This document shows, in pieces, positions 12,247 to 24,989 of a stretch of 64,000 bases of DNA. How positions within the stretch are numbered: the stretch's first letter is position 1; every line of letters begins with the position of its first letter. The position numbers and the translations under genes were made by a program. The notes beneath the pieces are model-generated. The model did no database searches. It saw only the letters and a list, made by a program, of their open reading frames with translations, and had not been told where the DNA came from. Location: assembly GCA_003952965.2 (NCBI GenBank), contig CM025855.1:25380543-25444542 (forward strand). The letters are read 5' to 3'. Origin of the DNA: Morella rubra (Eukaryota > Streptophyta > Magnoliopsida > Fagales > Myricaceae).

Positions 12247-15200
12247 TCCCTCCTACTTCCTTATAAGTTCCAAAAACATGTTCTGACTTTAGAGTAAATT
12301 TTTAAACATACGTGACACAAGTTCCAACAATAATCTCATTAGTTTCCACCATATATCTCATGCAATAGAATTTAGTTTGAACAATATATCAGGAGTTGAC
12401 AGAGTTGCAAAGCACAGTTACAACAGAAAAATATTCAGTTCGAACCCATATAAATAAGTTTTAACAGACAAATATTTAGTTCGGACCAATATAAATATGT
12501 TTCAACAGACAAATATGCAGTTCGAACTACAGCAGAAAGACCCAAATTCTGCAGAAACCCAACGACTGAACAACCACAACAAGGACCCCCAACCACGAAA
12601 TAACAAGTTGGAAGCATGTAAAAGACATAGGGATTTCATCCAGACACCAAACCTGGTTGGGGATTTCAGCAAATTGTACAAATTTTTTAGGGTTCCTCCC
12701 AAAATAACTCAGACAAAATTAACCTTCAAATCAACAGCATTCAAAAGAGGGAAAAAAAAAACAGAAACTGAAGTAGATGTGAAACGAACATACCTCAATG
12801 GAACTTCTGACCGCAGTTTGGCCAGAAATAACCTCTCCAAATGCCCTCACACCCACGCTCACCCACAACGCCTCAAACCCACAAAACCCACGAAGATATC
12901 GAAATCTTCTGAGCCACCCAAGACCCCAATCTCCCCACAAATTCGATTACAATGTTCTCTTCGGTGTTCTCCCCAGTCACCACAACCCTAGAATCTCCCT
13001 TGCCAGCCTAAAGTTTCCCTTCTGTTCAGCAGCTTCGTGCACAAATGGGTCTGCACGAAGCTGCTAAGTTTTTTTTTAAGTCTGTGTTCCAGTTCGAACT
13101 AGAATACTTAAGTTCGGACTAAGCTAGTAAGTTGGACGACACCGTTTGGTTCCCATTCGTTCATGTTCGAACTGATCTCACCTCGTTCGCACTTACATAA
13201 TCCATGGTCCAACTTAAAAAACTCGAGAGATGATATTTGAGCGGTCATTCGAAACTCAGACAAATTTTTTTTTTTTGCCTCCACTCAGACGAAATATATG
13301 TTCCTACTAGACATATATATGGTTGGAGTGTATATATATTGGTCCGAACTAATCATTACGACGCCGTTTGTAGATATCTTAGTTCGAACATTACGAAGAC
13401 GTAACTTGTGTTTGCCCAGTTGGAACGTAATATTCATAGTTCGAACGTTAAACAGACTACAATCATTTAAAAAACACGTACCAATTTACAATTCAATCAC
13501 AATTTGATTAACACTTTCTAATGATGAAAATAATGTGAACAAAACATGGTAGGTATATCAATTTGAGTTAGCACTCCTTAACACCTTGGAGTGTAACACA
13601 TATTAACACACGTGCTACACTTATTACTAATGTGCCAACTCTAACATACATTTGCTTAACACGTCTTGCACATCTATACTAATGTGCTCATAATATCACC
13701 GGGTTATCAAACTGTATTAAACACATTCTAACAAAATGAGTTTATCACACATTAACTCACATGTGCTACACTCATTATCAATGTCCTCAAGTTAGCATAA
13801 TGATCTTCATCACTTCATTGGTGTACATATGATCACAACATGGTAGGTACATGAAATAAAGACGACATTTAACACACATTAGTGTACATGTAATAAAAAT
13901 ATGGTAGGTACATCGTAGTAGCATAATGAGTTTAACACACATTACCATAATGAGTAATCCAATGTGAATATATAGTTCGCACTAACATATATTCGTTTCA
14001 CTAAAAACAGATATGTTCGAACTAACATAAGGTCGTTCGCACTTACCTATACCAATTCAGACTGAAAATGCCAGGAAACAAAATTTGCGGTCACATGAAA
14101 GTCAAATGAAATACATGTTCAAACTAGAACATATAAACGTGTGAACTCAATATACATTAGTTCGGACTAGAACATATAAGTTCAATTAAAGTGATTAGGG
14201 TAGTCCAAACTAAGGTAGCCTCAGTTCGAACTGGTTCACGCGACGTCGTTTTGATGTTTTAGTTTCAACTTAAAACGTTCATTTTAACGTGGCCGGAGGA
14301 AGCCCCGCGAAAATTAAAATTTGAAGTTCGAACTGGGTACAGAATTCATGTGACTTAGTTCGAACCTCAGGCAAACTAGTCCAAACCAATAAAACAGAAG
14401 TTTGAATTGGTAAGTACGACATCGTTTTGATGTTTACTTCCATATAAAAACGTGAACTTTAACATGGCAGGAGGAATCCTGCAAAAAAAAAAAAAATTGA
14501 AAGTGCGAACTAGTAAAATTAGTGGAACTTTCCGTTCTGTTCAAACTAAATTATCAACGTCTGAACTGTGTTGTAGTTTGAACTCTAACTCTGTTATTGT
14601 TCGAACTTTAGAAATGTTAGTTGGCACCGAAAGTTTCAAATGCACACTGAGTTATAGTAAGTGCGGACTTAAATTTTTCAGTTGAAACCGAGTTCACTCT
14701 AGTTTCACTCAAACTCCCACAATATTTAAGTGTTTGGAATTTTTATGTGTTCATTGGTTAAAATTGTATGTTTTGCAAAAATTATTCTTGGCTTCTTGGG
14801 TTATATAAAGTTCCATTAATACTTTTTTACCTTGAACGCTTTCATTTGATAACGTAACTTAATTAAAAAAAAAGAGACATAAACATAAAAATTAGTACAA
14901 ACCAGCAATATAAACATAAAGATAACAATTGTCCATAAAGAAATGTCCATAAAGAAGTGTCCATCATATCCAAAATAAGTACAAAACCAACAAAATAAAC
15001 ATATCAAAGTGTCAAAAATAACACTATCCCAAAATAAGTACATAACCCAAAAAAAAAGACATAAAATAAAAATTAGACTACTAAAGTGAATCAACCGTCC
15101 TCTGCATCGCATCGACCGAACCGCTAAGGCGCTCGACCTTGTTCCCCAACTAATCTATCTGTCCTGCTGCCGGTCGAACCTCTGTCTAACGAGATCCTCA

Positions 15201-15498
15201 AGCCGACCGAAGCGTTCAAGAAGCTTGGTGGCCCAGCGGGTCGAGCTGCGTCGTCTACCGCTCCCTTACCCCTTTGAGCTACGATCTGCTCTTCCTAACA
15301 TCTCTAAGCAGATCGGATCGGAAGGCTTTTGTCTGTCCTCCCAACATGTGAAGGGACCTCAGTAGCATCTAAGAAGTTTGTCAAGAGGAGGCCGTAAGGA
15401 ACACCACTCACCTCGAAGAATCTGCTTCCTTCATGATATTCCAAAAGATCAGTGATGGGAGGTCCACTGGGACCCCCTCACAATGTAGACCATGAGCT

Positions 15499-15810
15499 TC
15501 ACTCTCTAAAGCTCGCCTCACTGGTGCACCGGCGAGGGTCAATATTGTATGCGACTATCAAGTGTAGCATTCTGAAGAAGTCCGTCATGGCACTGTGAGG
15601 GATGTTTGGCAAGTGGTCTGGGACTTCCTCCTTCCCAGTCAGCAACTTGTACAGCTCACTATTAGATAGCATCAGACGGTCAGCTATCTCCTCCTCCCGG
15701 TCGGGGTACGAAGGGCTCTCAGGTCGGGCAATACCCAAAAATTCGCTGATCTTGTCGGCCGAGAATGTAACCGACACCCCCCTCAGGGTGATGTCGTACG
15801 ATGCCTGCAA
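15499..15810 (-). pseudogene. Putative plant transposon protein domain fragment
   Basis: A 103-codon minus-strand frame contains TLRGVSVTFSADKISEFLGI, then SYPDREEEIADRLM, and ends with a region around FFRMLHLIVAYNIDPRRCTS. This layout, with the conserved NIDPR near the end, is that of the plant transposon protein domain (PF20167-like) common in CACTA and retroelement polyproteins. No start or complete gene is visible. Confidence 0.55.
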
Positions 15811-16965
15811 ACAAAGAAAGATGTTAGAAAAAAATATCCATCCACATGTGTGTATCCGCTAACATAGTTAGAACTTACCATTTTGTAGTTCACACTACAA
15901 TAACTTTAGTTAGCACTGTTATCCCTAGTTATACAAGTTTCAACTGATATTTTTGAACTTCGAACGAAATTAACGCATTTAATGAAGGGTCCCATCACAT
16001 CGCATCGATCTGCTTTGTCTGAACCGTTTGAACTAGGATATACCTAGTTCAGACAAGTTTAAATAAATCAAATTTTAGACAGGTGTCGAACAAGGAGAAT
16101 TTAACAGTCAAATACCACATTAGTTCGCACCTACAAAAGTAAAGTTCGCACTAGTCTGGTTAGTGTCAACTTGATATTTTGTAGTCCCAACTTGTACATT
16201 ATTGGGACATTTGTTTCCCGTCCCAAAAGTGTAGTCGGAACTTTATTATAATTAGTTCAAACTTGTTTCTTTATTGGGACGGTCTCTAACCGTCCCAAAA
16301 ACATGGTTCGAACAACCATATATTAGTCCAAACCTGAAGTATTTTTGGGACGGAATGTTGCCGTCCCAAAGTTTTTCCTGCCATGTTCCTGCCAGTTTAT
16401 TTGGGATGATCTGAGATCCGTCCTAAAACCCAATCTTTAGGGACGAAAAGAGGTACCCGTCCCTAAAGATGTTCTTTGACACCCCTTTTGGGACAACACT
16501 TTGTTGCGTCCCAAAAAGGCCCCTTTAGGGACGATTTTTTGGTCGTCCCAAAAAAAATCCATTCCAAAAGCCCGAAATTCTTGTACTGATTGAAGCTGTA
16601 ATTAGTTAAGTATACATTCCAGTCCAAATTAATGCTTGTAATATTTGGTTATCTCAGCATCCAAAACTTACCAGGCATTAAGAGTTGGGAAATGATTTTG
16701 TCCAGACCGAACGAGTACAGAACTCTCTAGACCCATGGTCTAGATTATTTTCTCAAGATTCAACGTCCTTCAAGGTGCCACATCAACTTGGCAGTTTTTA
16801 AAACCGTACCGGTTGAACTACTAAAATTAACGTGCGACCAGTATTCCGATTTGTACAATGAAAATGCTTTGTATTATTCATTTTTTCTCCAAATTTCCTC
16901 ATTTCAAACTTTAATTTCTAAATTTCCAAAATTCTCCGGTAGACTCTCCTCCCCCACAAATTTGG

Positions 16966-19900
16966 CAGTGTTTTGTGTAAAATGCTGCTAATTTGGAACC
17001 TTCAGTGGCATTTTTGAGCAAACACCGTACTCGTGGCTGCGTTTGTAGTTAAATGTCGCAATAGATACTTTTTAGCGGCAATTTTTATGACCGCCACTAG
17101 AAGTCCTTTTTTTTGGTAGTAAATCTTTGATTTTCTTGAAGTTTTTGCAAGAAAAAGGTGTTGTGTGAACTTAATTTATTCAAAGATATTTTGGGCTATG
17201 TTACAAGCCATAGTAGTGGTTAAAAATTTGGTTTTTGAATACCAATAGGTCACGGGTTGGCCTTGGTCCATGATGAACTTGTTGCGTGTAAGTTTACTTT
17301 CTTTTGTGATGAGTTCTACATGCATTGGTTGTGAAATATTGTGATGAAAGATTCTTGTTGTTAGCCGAATGGCATGGAAAGGATTTCGTGGATGAAATGG
17401 CAGATCCACGCCATTGAAATGAAGCTAAAAGGACTTGTGATGAAATTTTGAAGCAAAATGTCCATGCATGTGTTGTTCGAATGGTTTTCAAGGAAGTTAT
17501 AATGTTGCATGTGATTTTCGTTGCTGATCTATATTTTAATGCATTCTGTGATTATATTTTTTCAGTTATGATGACTTAAATCATTAAATCTAAGAATTAT
17601 AGCACATGAACATCACATGCAATGGAAAAATTAGGACTTTTATAGTGAAAAACCCTTGCTGTCCAAAATGTCACTAAGAATCTCTTAGATTTCTTGCATG
17701 AAAATTGGTGAACGTGTAGTATATAGTCATAGTAGTCTCAGTAAAAATTTCAGCTCAGTCAGAGGTCAAGAAAGGTCGAAAATGGCCCTGGAGATCTCTA
17801 AGGGCAGTTTCGCATTTCACACAAACGTTAGAGTAAAAAAGGTCCAAACCGGAAAAATAACTTTATGGCTGTGTAGACATGAAAAATAGATGGGGAAGCC
17901 CAAATTTGAGTCTAAACCAAGTAGAATCAGGGGCTTAAATCACAAAGTCCGTTTAGCAGCCGAAGTGGACTTTAGGCCCTTTAACCCTAAACAAGTCGAT
18001 AACATTTTGAAACTTTGGGAATAGGCCCAGTGGGGTCTAAAGAGGCCTTCATTTGAAGATTTAGGACAGATTTTTTATTTAATTATAAATTTCATGTTTA
18101 ATTCTTTAATTAGTATTATAAAAGGAAAAAGTTTATTAATTATTGAATTAATGAAAAATGTCTATAATTGAAACCATATGACACAAAACTAATTGAGTAT
18201 TTTAAATTCAGTTTGTGGATTTAATTTTTAGAATTTGCATCTTGAATTATTCATGCATTGAAGTTTACAAGTACTTTACTAATTTATATTTTAAAGTTAT
18301 ATCATGAGATGATTGGATGTGTACTATGCATATGAATGATATTTGTGTATCGATTGTATTCACATCATAAGAGGGAAAATAAATGTAAGAACCCCTAAGC
18401 CTACAAGGTGATTCCTAAAGAAAGAGTGACGGTACCGGGCACATGTTAAGAGAGTGCAACCCCCACTACAGGGAGTGGGTGGGCTCCTTCTGGGTGCTAC
18501 GGCATCATTTTTAAAGGTCCTGGTATAGGTGGCATGGGACAGTCCCACGAGGAGAGGAGGGACGCACAACCCAACTCTGGGGGTGAAAAGAGCAGATACC
18601 GGGAATACCTTAGGGAACCATATGATGAGCGAATGCATTTCAATTGCATTGCATGCATTCTCTATACTATTTTTATGACTTATATGACTTGAAATCATTG
18701 CACTGGTACTATTTATTTCGAAGCATAAATATACTTGTATGAGCATGCCCTCTTCCCAACCTTACTGAGTCAATAGGACTTACCCCTTTTATGTTTGTTT
18801 GTATTTACCTTTTTATTATTAAGCATAATGTTGGATTATTTCAAGGTCGAAGAGATTCTAGATGCATGGTCTGTTTTGTATCCCCTCCTGTTGTTTCTTT
18901 TTTTTTCTTCTTTTGATGGCAATATTTCAAAACTATTTTTAGACCCTTGAAATACGGTTATATAGACTAGGTGGACTATAGGAAGCTCACATTTTTGTAC
19001 AACCTAGGCCCATTCTTTTGTAATCCTCTCGAAGGCCCTTTTTGTACCAAACCGTGTTTGTTTAAAGGAAAGTGCATATTTCTCTATGTTGATTTCTTGC
19101 TACAAGGTTTATCAATTTTCCTTTAATCTCACCTTAATCTTTTTACGATATTAATCAGTTTTCAATCCAATTCGTTAAGGATATTTTCCTATATAAGTAC
19201 ATATTCCTATGATACGATACTTTATACGATTTTGCCATTTTTGTTTTAGTCGTTAACTGACTAAGGTTATCCTAAGTAAAATGCAAATATACCGATTAAT
19301 TATTTTGTGAAATTTCACTTCTTTGATTCAAGTTTCTAAATTGATTTACAACCTTCCTTTTAACCAAGAACTATTTTTAATCAAGTCTTCTGTTAAATAA
19401 ATTTGAGAGCATTTAAGCGATCCTAAGAGTTTCTACCGTGCAGTAATCCCTGCTTGTGTGCATGCGATTACTATGCGTAAGCATAAGGGGTAAGTACTAG
19501 CACGGGGCATCACAGTAATGAACATGAAGAAATTAATCTAAGTTAAGAGAAGGGTATAAAAATTAAATTAATCAAGGAAGGTACCAAAACTAATGATGGG
19601 AAAAATTTAAAATCATACATGTAGCATTATTTTAAATTTACGGGTATAAGCTAAAAAAATTAAGCAATGAGAAATAATTCAATGGAATATATAAACTCTA
19701 TGAGTACTAGAGTAATTACAACCTCTTGAATATGTCTAATAAAAAGCAAGATAATAATGATAATTTTAATAATGAAACTAAATTCTCTACTAATTGATTA
19801 ATGCAAGTAAAAATGAAATAATATAAAATGCAAGAAATGGAATTGCTCATAAAAGAAAAATATTCAAATTATCAAGATCCATAACGAAATGTAAATACCT

Positions 19901-20040
19901 AACAAAATAAAAAGATAAATAAAATATTAGCAAGAATATTGAAAATCACATAAACTTGTCAAGGAAATAATTATGACTAGAAAATCCCAAACATTGTCAT
20001 TAACTAACTTAAATATGTCAAGTAGTTGAAAGTAAGGAGG
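16966..20040. other. Probable Gypsy-type (Del/Tekay-like) LTR remnant and AT-rich DNA
   Basis: No gene seen. Features typical of long chromovirus LTRs are present: a tract at 18390-18610 (accgggcacatg, cccccactacaggg), the words ccttactgagtc before a pyrimidine-rich stretch near 18765, and a terminal ggggcatcaca at about 19504-19514. A matching start may be at about 17159 (tgttgtgtgaac). No coding domain or target duplication was found, so this may be a solo LTR or a fragment. From 19515 to 20040 the DNA is A-rich and featureless. Confidence 0.35.
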
Positions 20041-20606
20041 GGTGTCACACCTTTTGACTTATGGCACTACCAATTGGGGCACCTATCCTCTTCTAGATTT
20101 AAATTACTTTCTGATTCTGTTTCACCTGCCATACCACCGTACACATAGCCTTGTCTCATCTATGGCTCTACCCTTTAGCAAAATAACATAAGTTGTCTTT
20201 TAGTGAAAGTCTACATGTTTCCTCTTCCCTTTTTGAACTAGTTCATTTGGATTTATGGGGATCATGTGCTACTACTGCCTATAATAGATCTAGATATTTC
20301 CTTACTATAATAGAAGACTTATCTCATTGCACTTGGACATATATGCTGAAAAACAAGTCAGAAACTAAATCCTGCATTTACTCTTTTTCGGCTTTAGTTA
20401 AGAACTAATTTGATGCAAAAATAAAAATATTTCGTAGTGACAATGAGCCAAAATTCCATCTATCTGATTTTTAATCTAAAAAGGGTATTATCCATCAAAG
20501 ATCTTGTGTCAAAACACCCCCAACAAAACGAAATTGTAGAACGCAAGCACCAACATCTTCTCCAAGTAGCTAGAGCCTTCAAATTCCAATCCGGCTTACC
20601 TATCAA

Positions 20607-20805
20607 GGATGTGTTTGATACCCATAATTTTACCATCCTAAAATTTTAACACAATAAAAAATTATAATATAATCTCTCTCTCCCCATCACATCATTACTT
20701 TTCACTATAAAAAATATAAAAAGTTACATCTCTCTTTACTTTTTCACTAAACTCAATACCTTAAAATTTTAACATCCTCAAAATTTTAACACTCAAACAC
20801 ACCCC
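20607..20805. mobile_element. Tourist/PIF-Harbinger-like MITE, about 199 bp
   Basis: The ends GGATGTGTTTGA and, reverse complemented, GGGGTGTGTTTGA match, followed by shared AAAATTTTAA words inside each arm. The element splits the Copia integrase frame exactly where LPIK should run on into YWVDCV, so the host reading frame acts as the empty site. The flanks share an A-rich 3-base target. There are no coding sequences. Confidence 0.7.
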
Positions 20806-22712
20806 AAATATTGGGTTGATTGTGTCATGACTGTAATGTATTTAATAAATTGCATTCCCACACCTCTGTTACAAAATCATACTCCCTTCGAGGTTCTTTT
20901 TGGTCACCCTCCAGCCTATCAACATCTTAGAGTTTTTGAATGTCTCACCTTTGCCACTACCTTAACTCAAGGCCGTAAGAAATTTGACCCTCGTAGTCAT
21001 CCTTCTATTTTTGTAGAATACCCTTTTGGCATCAAAGGTACCTACAACATATTTGCTTTTCAGTGGCAAAATTATCAGCGAAAAAACCAATTTCATTGCT
21101 AAAAATACTTCTTTAAGCTGGCATGTAGAGTACTACAGAGTGAACTAACGAACTGGATATTGAAAAGAGCGCTTAATCTTCTTGTAGCGGATAAGTTCGT
21201 CGCTAAAAAGTTAAAACATTCGTTTTTAGGGACGAATATCAATTTCATCGCTAAAAAACATCTTTAGCGACAAATTCATCAGCGACGACACTAATTTAGT
21301 TGCTAAAGAGTTAACATACATGTGTGTTTAAGAGACGAATATCATTTTCATCGCTAAAAGTGCTCTTCTGCAACCATATTGTTTCGTCGCTAAAAAGTTA
21401 AAATACATGTTTTTTGTGACGAATATCATTTTCATCGCTAAAAATACCTCTTTAGCAACAAATTTATCAGTGACGAAGTTGATGCTGTCGCTAGAAGTAC
21501 TCTTTAGCGACGCAAAATATTTTTTAGTCGCTAAAGAGTTAAAATACATGTTTTCAGCGACCAATAACAAATTAGTCGCTAAAAAAAATCCCTTTAAGAC
21601 AAAATTACTTAAAAAAATTAAAAAATATTAAAAAAGAAAAAAATGATATATAAAAAGTATTATTACTTAAATATAAATATTGAAACTTTATTTCAGTAAT
21701 CTATTTTTTTAGTTTATTTCTTTATTTCTTTATTTTTTAAAAAATTGTCTTGGAGGGGCATTGTTGGTCTTTTTGCATGTTTTCCATTTGATTTAACGCT
21801 CAAATCAAATGGAGGGAAAGAATTGATTATGTTCAAAACATAAAGAGCGCAAATTGCCATTTTGAAACTTAGGAGAGCAAGATTGATTTTTGGACTATAA
21901 TTAGATATGACGTAATTAGACATTACCCAAAAATAAAAAGATACAAAAAAAAAAAAAACTTATAATTAAAAATATATGAAATGAGACGATTTTAAAAAAA
22001 TAAAAATACAAAATACAAAGAAATATCATAAAATTAGTCTACTCAAAGAATAACTTGATAAACAGAAATCAAAAAGGAAAAATAGTTTTGTCTAATTTTC
22101 TTTTGCTACGATGTCAAAATTTATATTGTTAAAGTTCTTAAACAGGGAGTGTGTTATGCGGATTTGTTAGTGTAATATCAACATTAGCATAAATAATTCT
22201 TGCATCAATTTATCTCTCACATGATCAATGTCCTCTCACTTTACAAACAAATCTCAAGATACACTTCCCCCTAGATCCTAAGAAAGGAATGTTCGCACGT
22301 TGCAAGTTACATCTTCTATGTCTTAGTAAGTCACATATTTAATTTATAAGCTTAATTGCACCAGGAGCTCCTGTGGTATTTAAAGGCTACATATAAGCTC
22401 CCGAAGTAACGTTTTCAACAATTAAGCCCCTAAGGTCAAGTTTTAAGAAAAAATAAACCCTCCATCCATTTGCAGTCAGATCCATTAACATCCATCGCTG
22501 ACATGGCTTTAAAATCCACATAAGAGGCAATCAACGATGACACCTGTCCTGTTTAAATCCATCATCCACGCGTGCGCCACATGGCAGCTAGCTCACACTG
22601 CATTCAAACAAAAAAACGATTTAATCAAGCAACGTCGTTCAGTGCCCTCACCCTTCTTCTCCATAGCTTCCTCTACGTCGTCGGCTTCTACATACCTCAA
22701 CAAATCCCAACC

Positions 22713-23221
22713 ATGGTGGAGAAGACGGAGAAGGTCTTCTTGAAGCAGCCCCAGGTGTTCCTGAGCTCGAAGAAGATTGGGAAAGTGAACATGCCAGGAA
22801 AAGGAGGGAACTGGTTCTGGAAGAGCGTCGGGTTGGGGTCCAAGACTCCTAGAGAGGCCATCAAAGGAACATACATTAATAAAAAAAAAATGCCCGTTCA
22901 CAGGAACTGTTTCCATCAAGGGTCGCATCCTTTCTAGTACTTGCCATAGCACTAAGATGATGATGACCGTCATTGTTTGCCGCAGTTACCTTCATTTTGT
23001 TAAGAAGTACCAAAGATATGAAAAGAGGCATTCAAATATTGCTGCGCACATTTCCCCGTGTTTCCGTGCGAAGGAAGTAGACCAACGTTATTATTGGCCA
23101 GTGCAGGCCATTGTCAAAGACAGCGAGGTTTAATGTTTTGAAGGTGGTTCCAGCTAGGTCTTCTGGAGGTGGTAAGAACTGGAATGTGAGTTTGGGTTTA
23201 AGGTTTCCCAGGAAGTGGTAC
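22713..23221 (+). pseudogene. RPS11: Intronless, broken copy of cytosolic ribosomal protein S11 (uS17)
   Basis: From ATG 22713 the frame gives [32 protein letters not shown] and [11 protein letters not shown], the N-terminus of eukaryotic 40S protein S11. Later segments in other frames continue the same protein: MPVHRN is a shifted reading of CPFTGT, then GRIL, then [15 protein letters not shown], and [11 protein letters not shown] at the end. An expanded A run near 22880 and a second indel near 22985 break the frame; the last residues are replaced by unrelated sequence to a stop at 23226. Plant S11 genes have several introns, but this copy has none, so it derives from a cDNA. It lies wholly inside the Pack-MULE. 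Confidence 0.88.
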
Positions 23222-23223
23222 AT

Positions 23224-23835
23224 TTAACGAGAAAATGGATTATAATCAAGCAGCTCATCATTTTCTCCATCATCATGTGCAGAACTTACAGTCGTTCCAT
23301 CATCTGAATCTGCATTTTGATGTTGCAGAAAGAATTCCGCTTGCATATATCTCCCGTCCAAGAGGAGACAAGTGAGGTCACCACTAAAAACAATCCTCTC
23401 TTTGACGCAAAACGCTCTATCACTTCCAAATCTCTTATTTGAGTATCTCTTCTCAGAAAGATTCCATAGAGCACAAGAACGAGCAAGCTCTTCCAAGAAT
23501 TCATGGACATGTTTAAGCTGCGGAGCTTCCAACAAAAGTACAAGGAGAAGTGTTCCATCTAGGCCATGATTCTTAATTTGCGATTCTGTGATATGACTTT
23601 GCAGCATTTCCTTGGTTAATCTTATTACCTCCAGAAGATGGCTCCCTGTAAAGCATTTTTTTCTCAGAAACAATTGCAACAGCTCACGAATATTTTGGAG
23701 GACCTCTTCCCGTTCGCCATCATCGCATGATGGCCACTCGTCAATTTCAGTCAGAGAACTTTTACCAACTGGAGGACAATCTTTAAACTCAGAGAATTCT
23801 TTATCTACAGAATCGGCATCAAGAACAGTGTGTGG
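23224..23835 (-). pseudogene. Captured single-exon frame of unknown origin in the Pack-MULE
   Basis: On the minus strand the frame is open from 23835, right after a TTTTAG that resembles a splice acceptor, to a stop at 23224, about 203 codons. It is rich in Leu, Glu and Asp, with segments EREEVLQNIRELLQLFLRKK, LLLVLLLEAPQLKHVHEFLE and a C-terminus LLDYNPFSR. Codon use and the undisturbed length suggest a captured host exon rather than MULE machinery. I do not recognise the family. No ATG lies near the acceptor; the first is at about 23679 only as a TTG codon, so it may not be translated alone. Confidence 0.45.
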
Positions 23836-24559
23836 CTAAAATCTTGACGAATTTTCTGGCAACCCTATGTCATTTTTGCAGAATAAGTTTGGGGAAGATT
23901 AACGAAGATCTGAACGTGCTATGGAGAAGAAAGGTGAGCGCACCTAACAGTGTCGCTTGACGAAGTCATTTTTTTGTTTGAACGCAGTGTGACTGGCTAC
24001 CATATGGCTCACGTGTGGATGGAAAATTTAAACAAGACAAGTGTCATTCACTGGTTGTCTCTTAAGTAGATTTTAAAGCCACGTCAGCGATGGACGTTAA
24101 CAGATTTGACGGCAAATGGACAAAGGAGTTTATTTTTTCTTAAAACTCAACCTTAGATGCCTAATTGTTGAAAACACTACCTCGTGGACTTATTTGCAAC
24201 CTTTGAATACCACAGGAGCCTCTAGCGCAATTAGGCCTAATTTATATGATACATAATAATGTGTCACTCATCAATGTGTATAGTATCTGTACATATTCAG
24301 ATTTAATATTTTATTATTATATCTCTTGTTGTTATATGATATATATGAGTATATATATGCTTAAATGTATTGTGACTACAATATTATTTAAGTTTACCCA
24401 CATGATAATTTAGTTCTGATGTTCTTCACAATTGTCATATGAGTATATATTAAGGATATTTGTTTAATTCATAAGACATATATATAAAGACTCAATGTAT
24501 TTAGTATATCTTTATTGAGAAATAGCTTATTTAGTATATTTTTTTATTGTCAAATATTT

Positions 24560-24560
<1 letters not shown>

Positions 24561-24609
<49 letters not shown>
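24561..24609. repeat. (AT)n microsatellite
   Basis: About 24 AT dinucleotides in a row within AT-rich DNA of CACTA-like element 3. Confidence 0.95.
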
Positions 24610-24612
<3 letters not shown>

Positions 24613-24989
24613 ATTCAATTTATTTATTATATCTTTAATTAAAGTATAATAAAAAGATAGCAATATAATTGCAATAAATATAATTGCCATATGATTTATA
24701 TATTTGTCTAATACACATACATAAGATTTATTTAATATATGTGTGATTTACATCAAAATTTTATTAAAATTTTAACACCAACACAAATTCCAATACTTAT
24801 TTCAAAATTTTACTTTTACTTTTATCACTCATTCACCAATTCCAACAGCAACACAAAATTTTAACACCAACACAAAATTTTTTAACACCAATAAAAAATT
24901 TTAATAAAATTTCACTAAAATTGTGAAACCAAACATGTTGTTAATGATTGACCTTTTTCAAAAACTTTCAAAAAAATAAATAATTATCT

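Larger units (their letters stand above)
10229..16588. mobile_element. CACTA (En/Spm) element 1 in intron 1 of gene B
   Basis: The left end CATTACAAGAAATTTGGGC and the reverse complement of the right end, CAGTACAAGAATTTCGGGC, are degenerate CACTACAAGAA termini. The element is flanked by a 3-bp duplication, ATT (10226-10228 and 16589-16591). B' at about 49082 has the uninterrupted acATTgaag, so the site is confirmed by the paralogue. Subterminal DNA is packed with short repeats of two kinds: TTTTGGGACG hairpins near the ends, and aGTTCGAACT or GTCCGAACT words over 10390-14700 and 15850-16340, as expected for transposase-binding subterminal arrays. It holds remnants of plant transposon proteins but no recognisable TNP2-type DDE transposase, so it is probably non-autonomous. 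Confidence 0.88.
6239..16965 (+). repeat. Duplication unit 1 (genes A and B), copy of 28411-49470
   Basis: From the cgcactaa at 6239, sequence matches unit 2 starting at 28411, through the A promoter, gene A, the A-B spacer (9031-9990 against 47914-48850) and B exon 1 plus part of intron 1. Homology ends near 16965 inside B intron 1, beside the unit 2 counterpart at about 49470. The copies differ mainly by the insertions listed separately, which makes each an empty-site reference for the other. Confidence 0.85.
22349..24237. mobile_element. Pack-MULE with about 290-bp terminal inverted repeats
   Basis: Left arm 22349-22640 and the reverse complement of right arm 23945-24237 match over about 290 bases (AGCTTAATTGC against GGCCTAATTGC at the tips). 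A perfect 9-bp target duplication TAATTTATA flanks it (22340-22348 and 24238-24246). Long inverted repeats and a 9-bp duplication are diagnostic of Mutator-like elements. It encodes no transposase; its cargo is an S11 retrocopy (plus strand) and an unidentified frame (minus strand), placed tail to tail. Confidence 0.9.

Noticed and set aside
12497..12991. 164-codon plus-strand frame in CACTA element 1
   Set aside because: Pro/Asn-rich, no conserved features, and opposite to the transposase remnant; probably leader DNA of that gene.
18360..18746. 128-codon minus-strand frame
   Set aside because: Low-complexity translation with no family motifs; the DNA looks like an LTR segment.
22593..22973. 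126-codon minus-strand frame
   Set aside because: Antisense shadow of the S11 retrocopy in the Pack-MULE.
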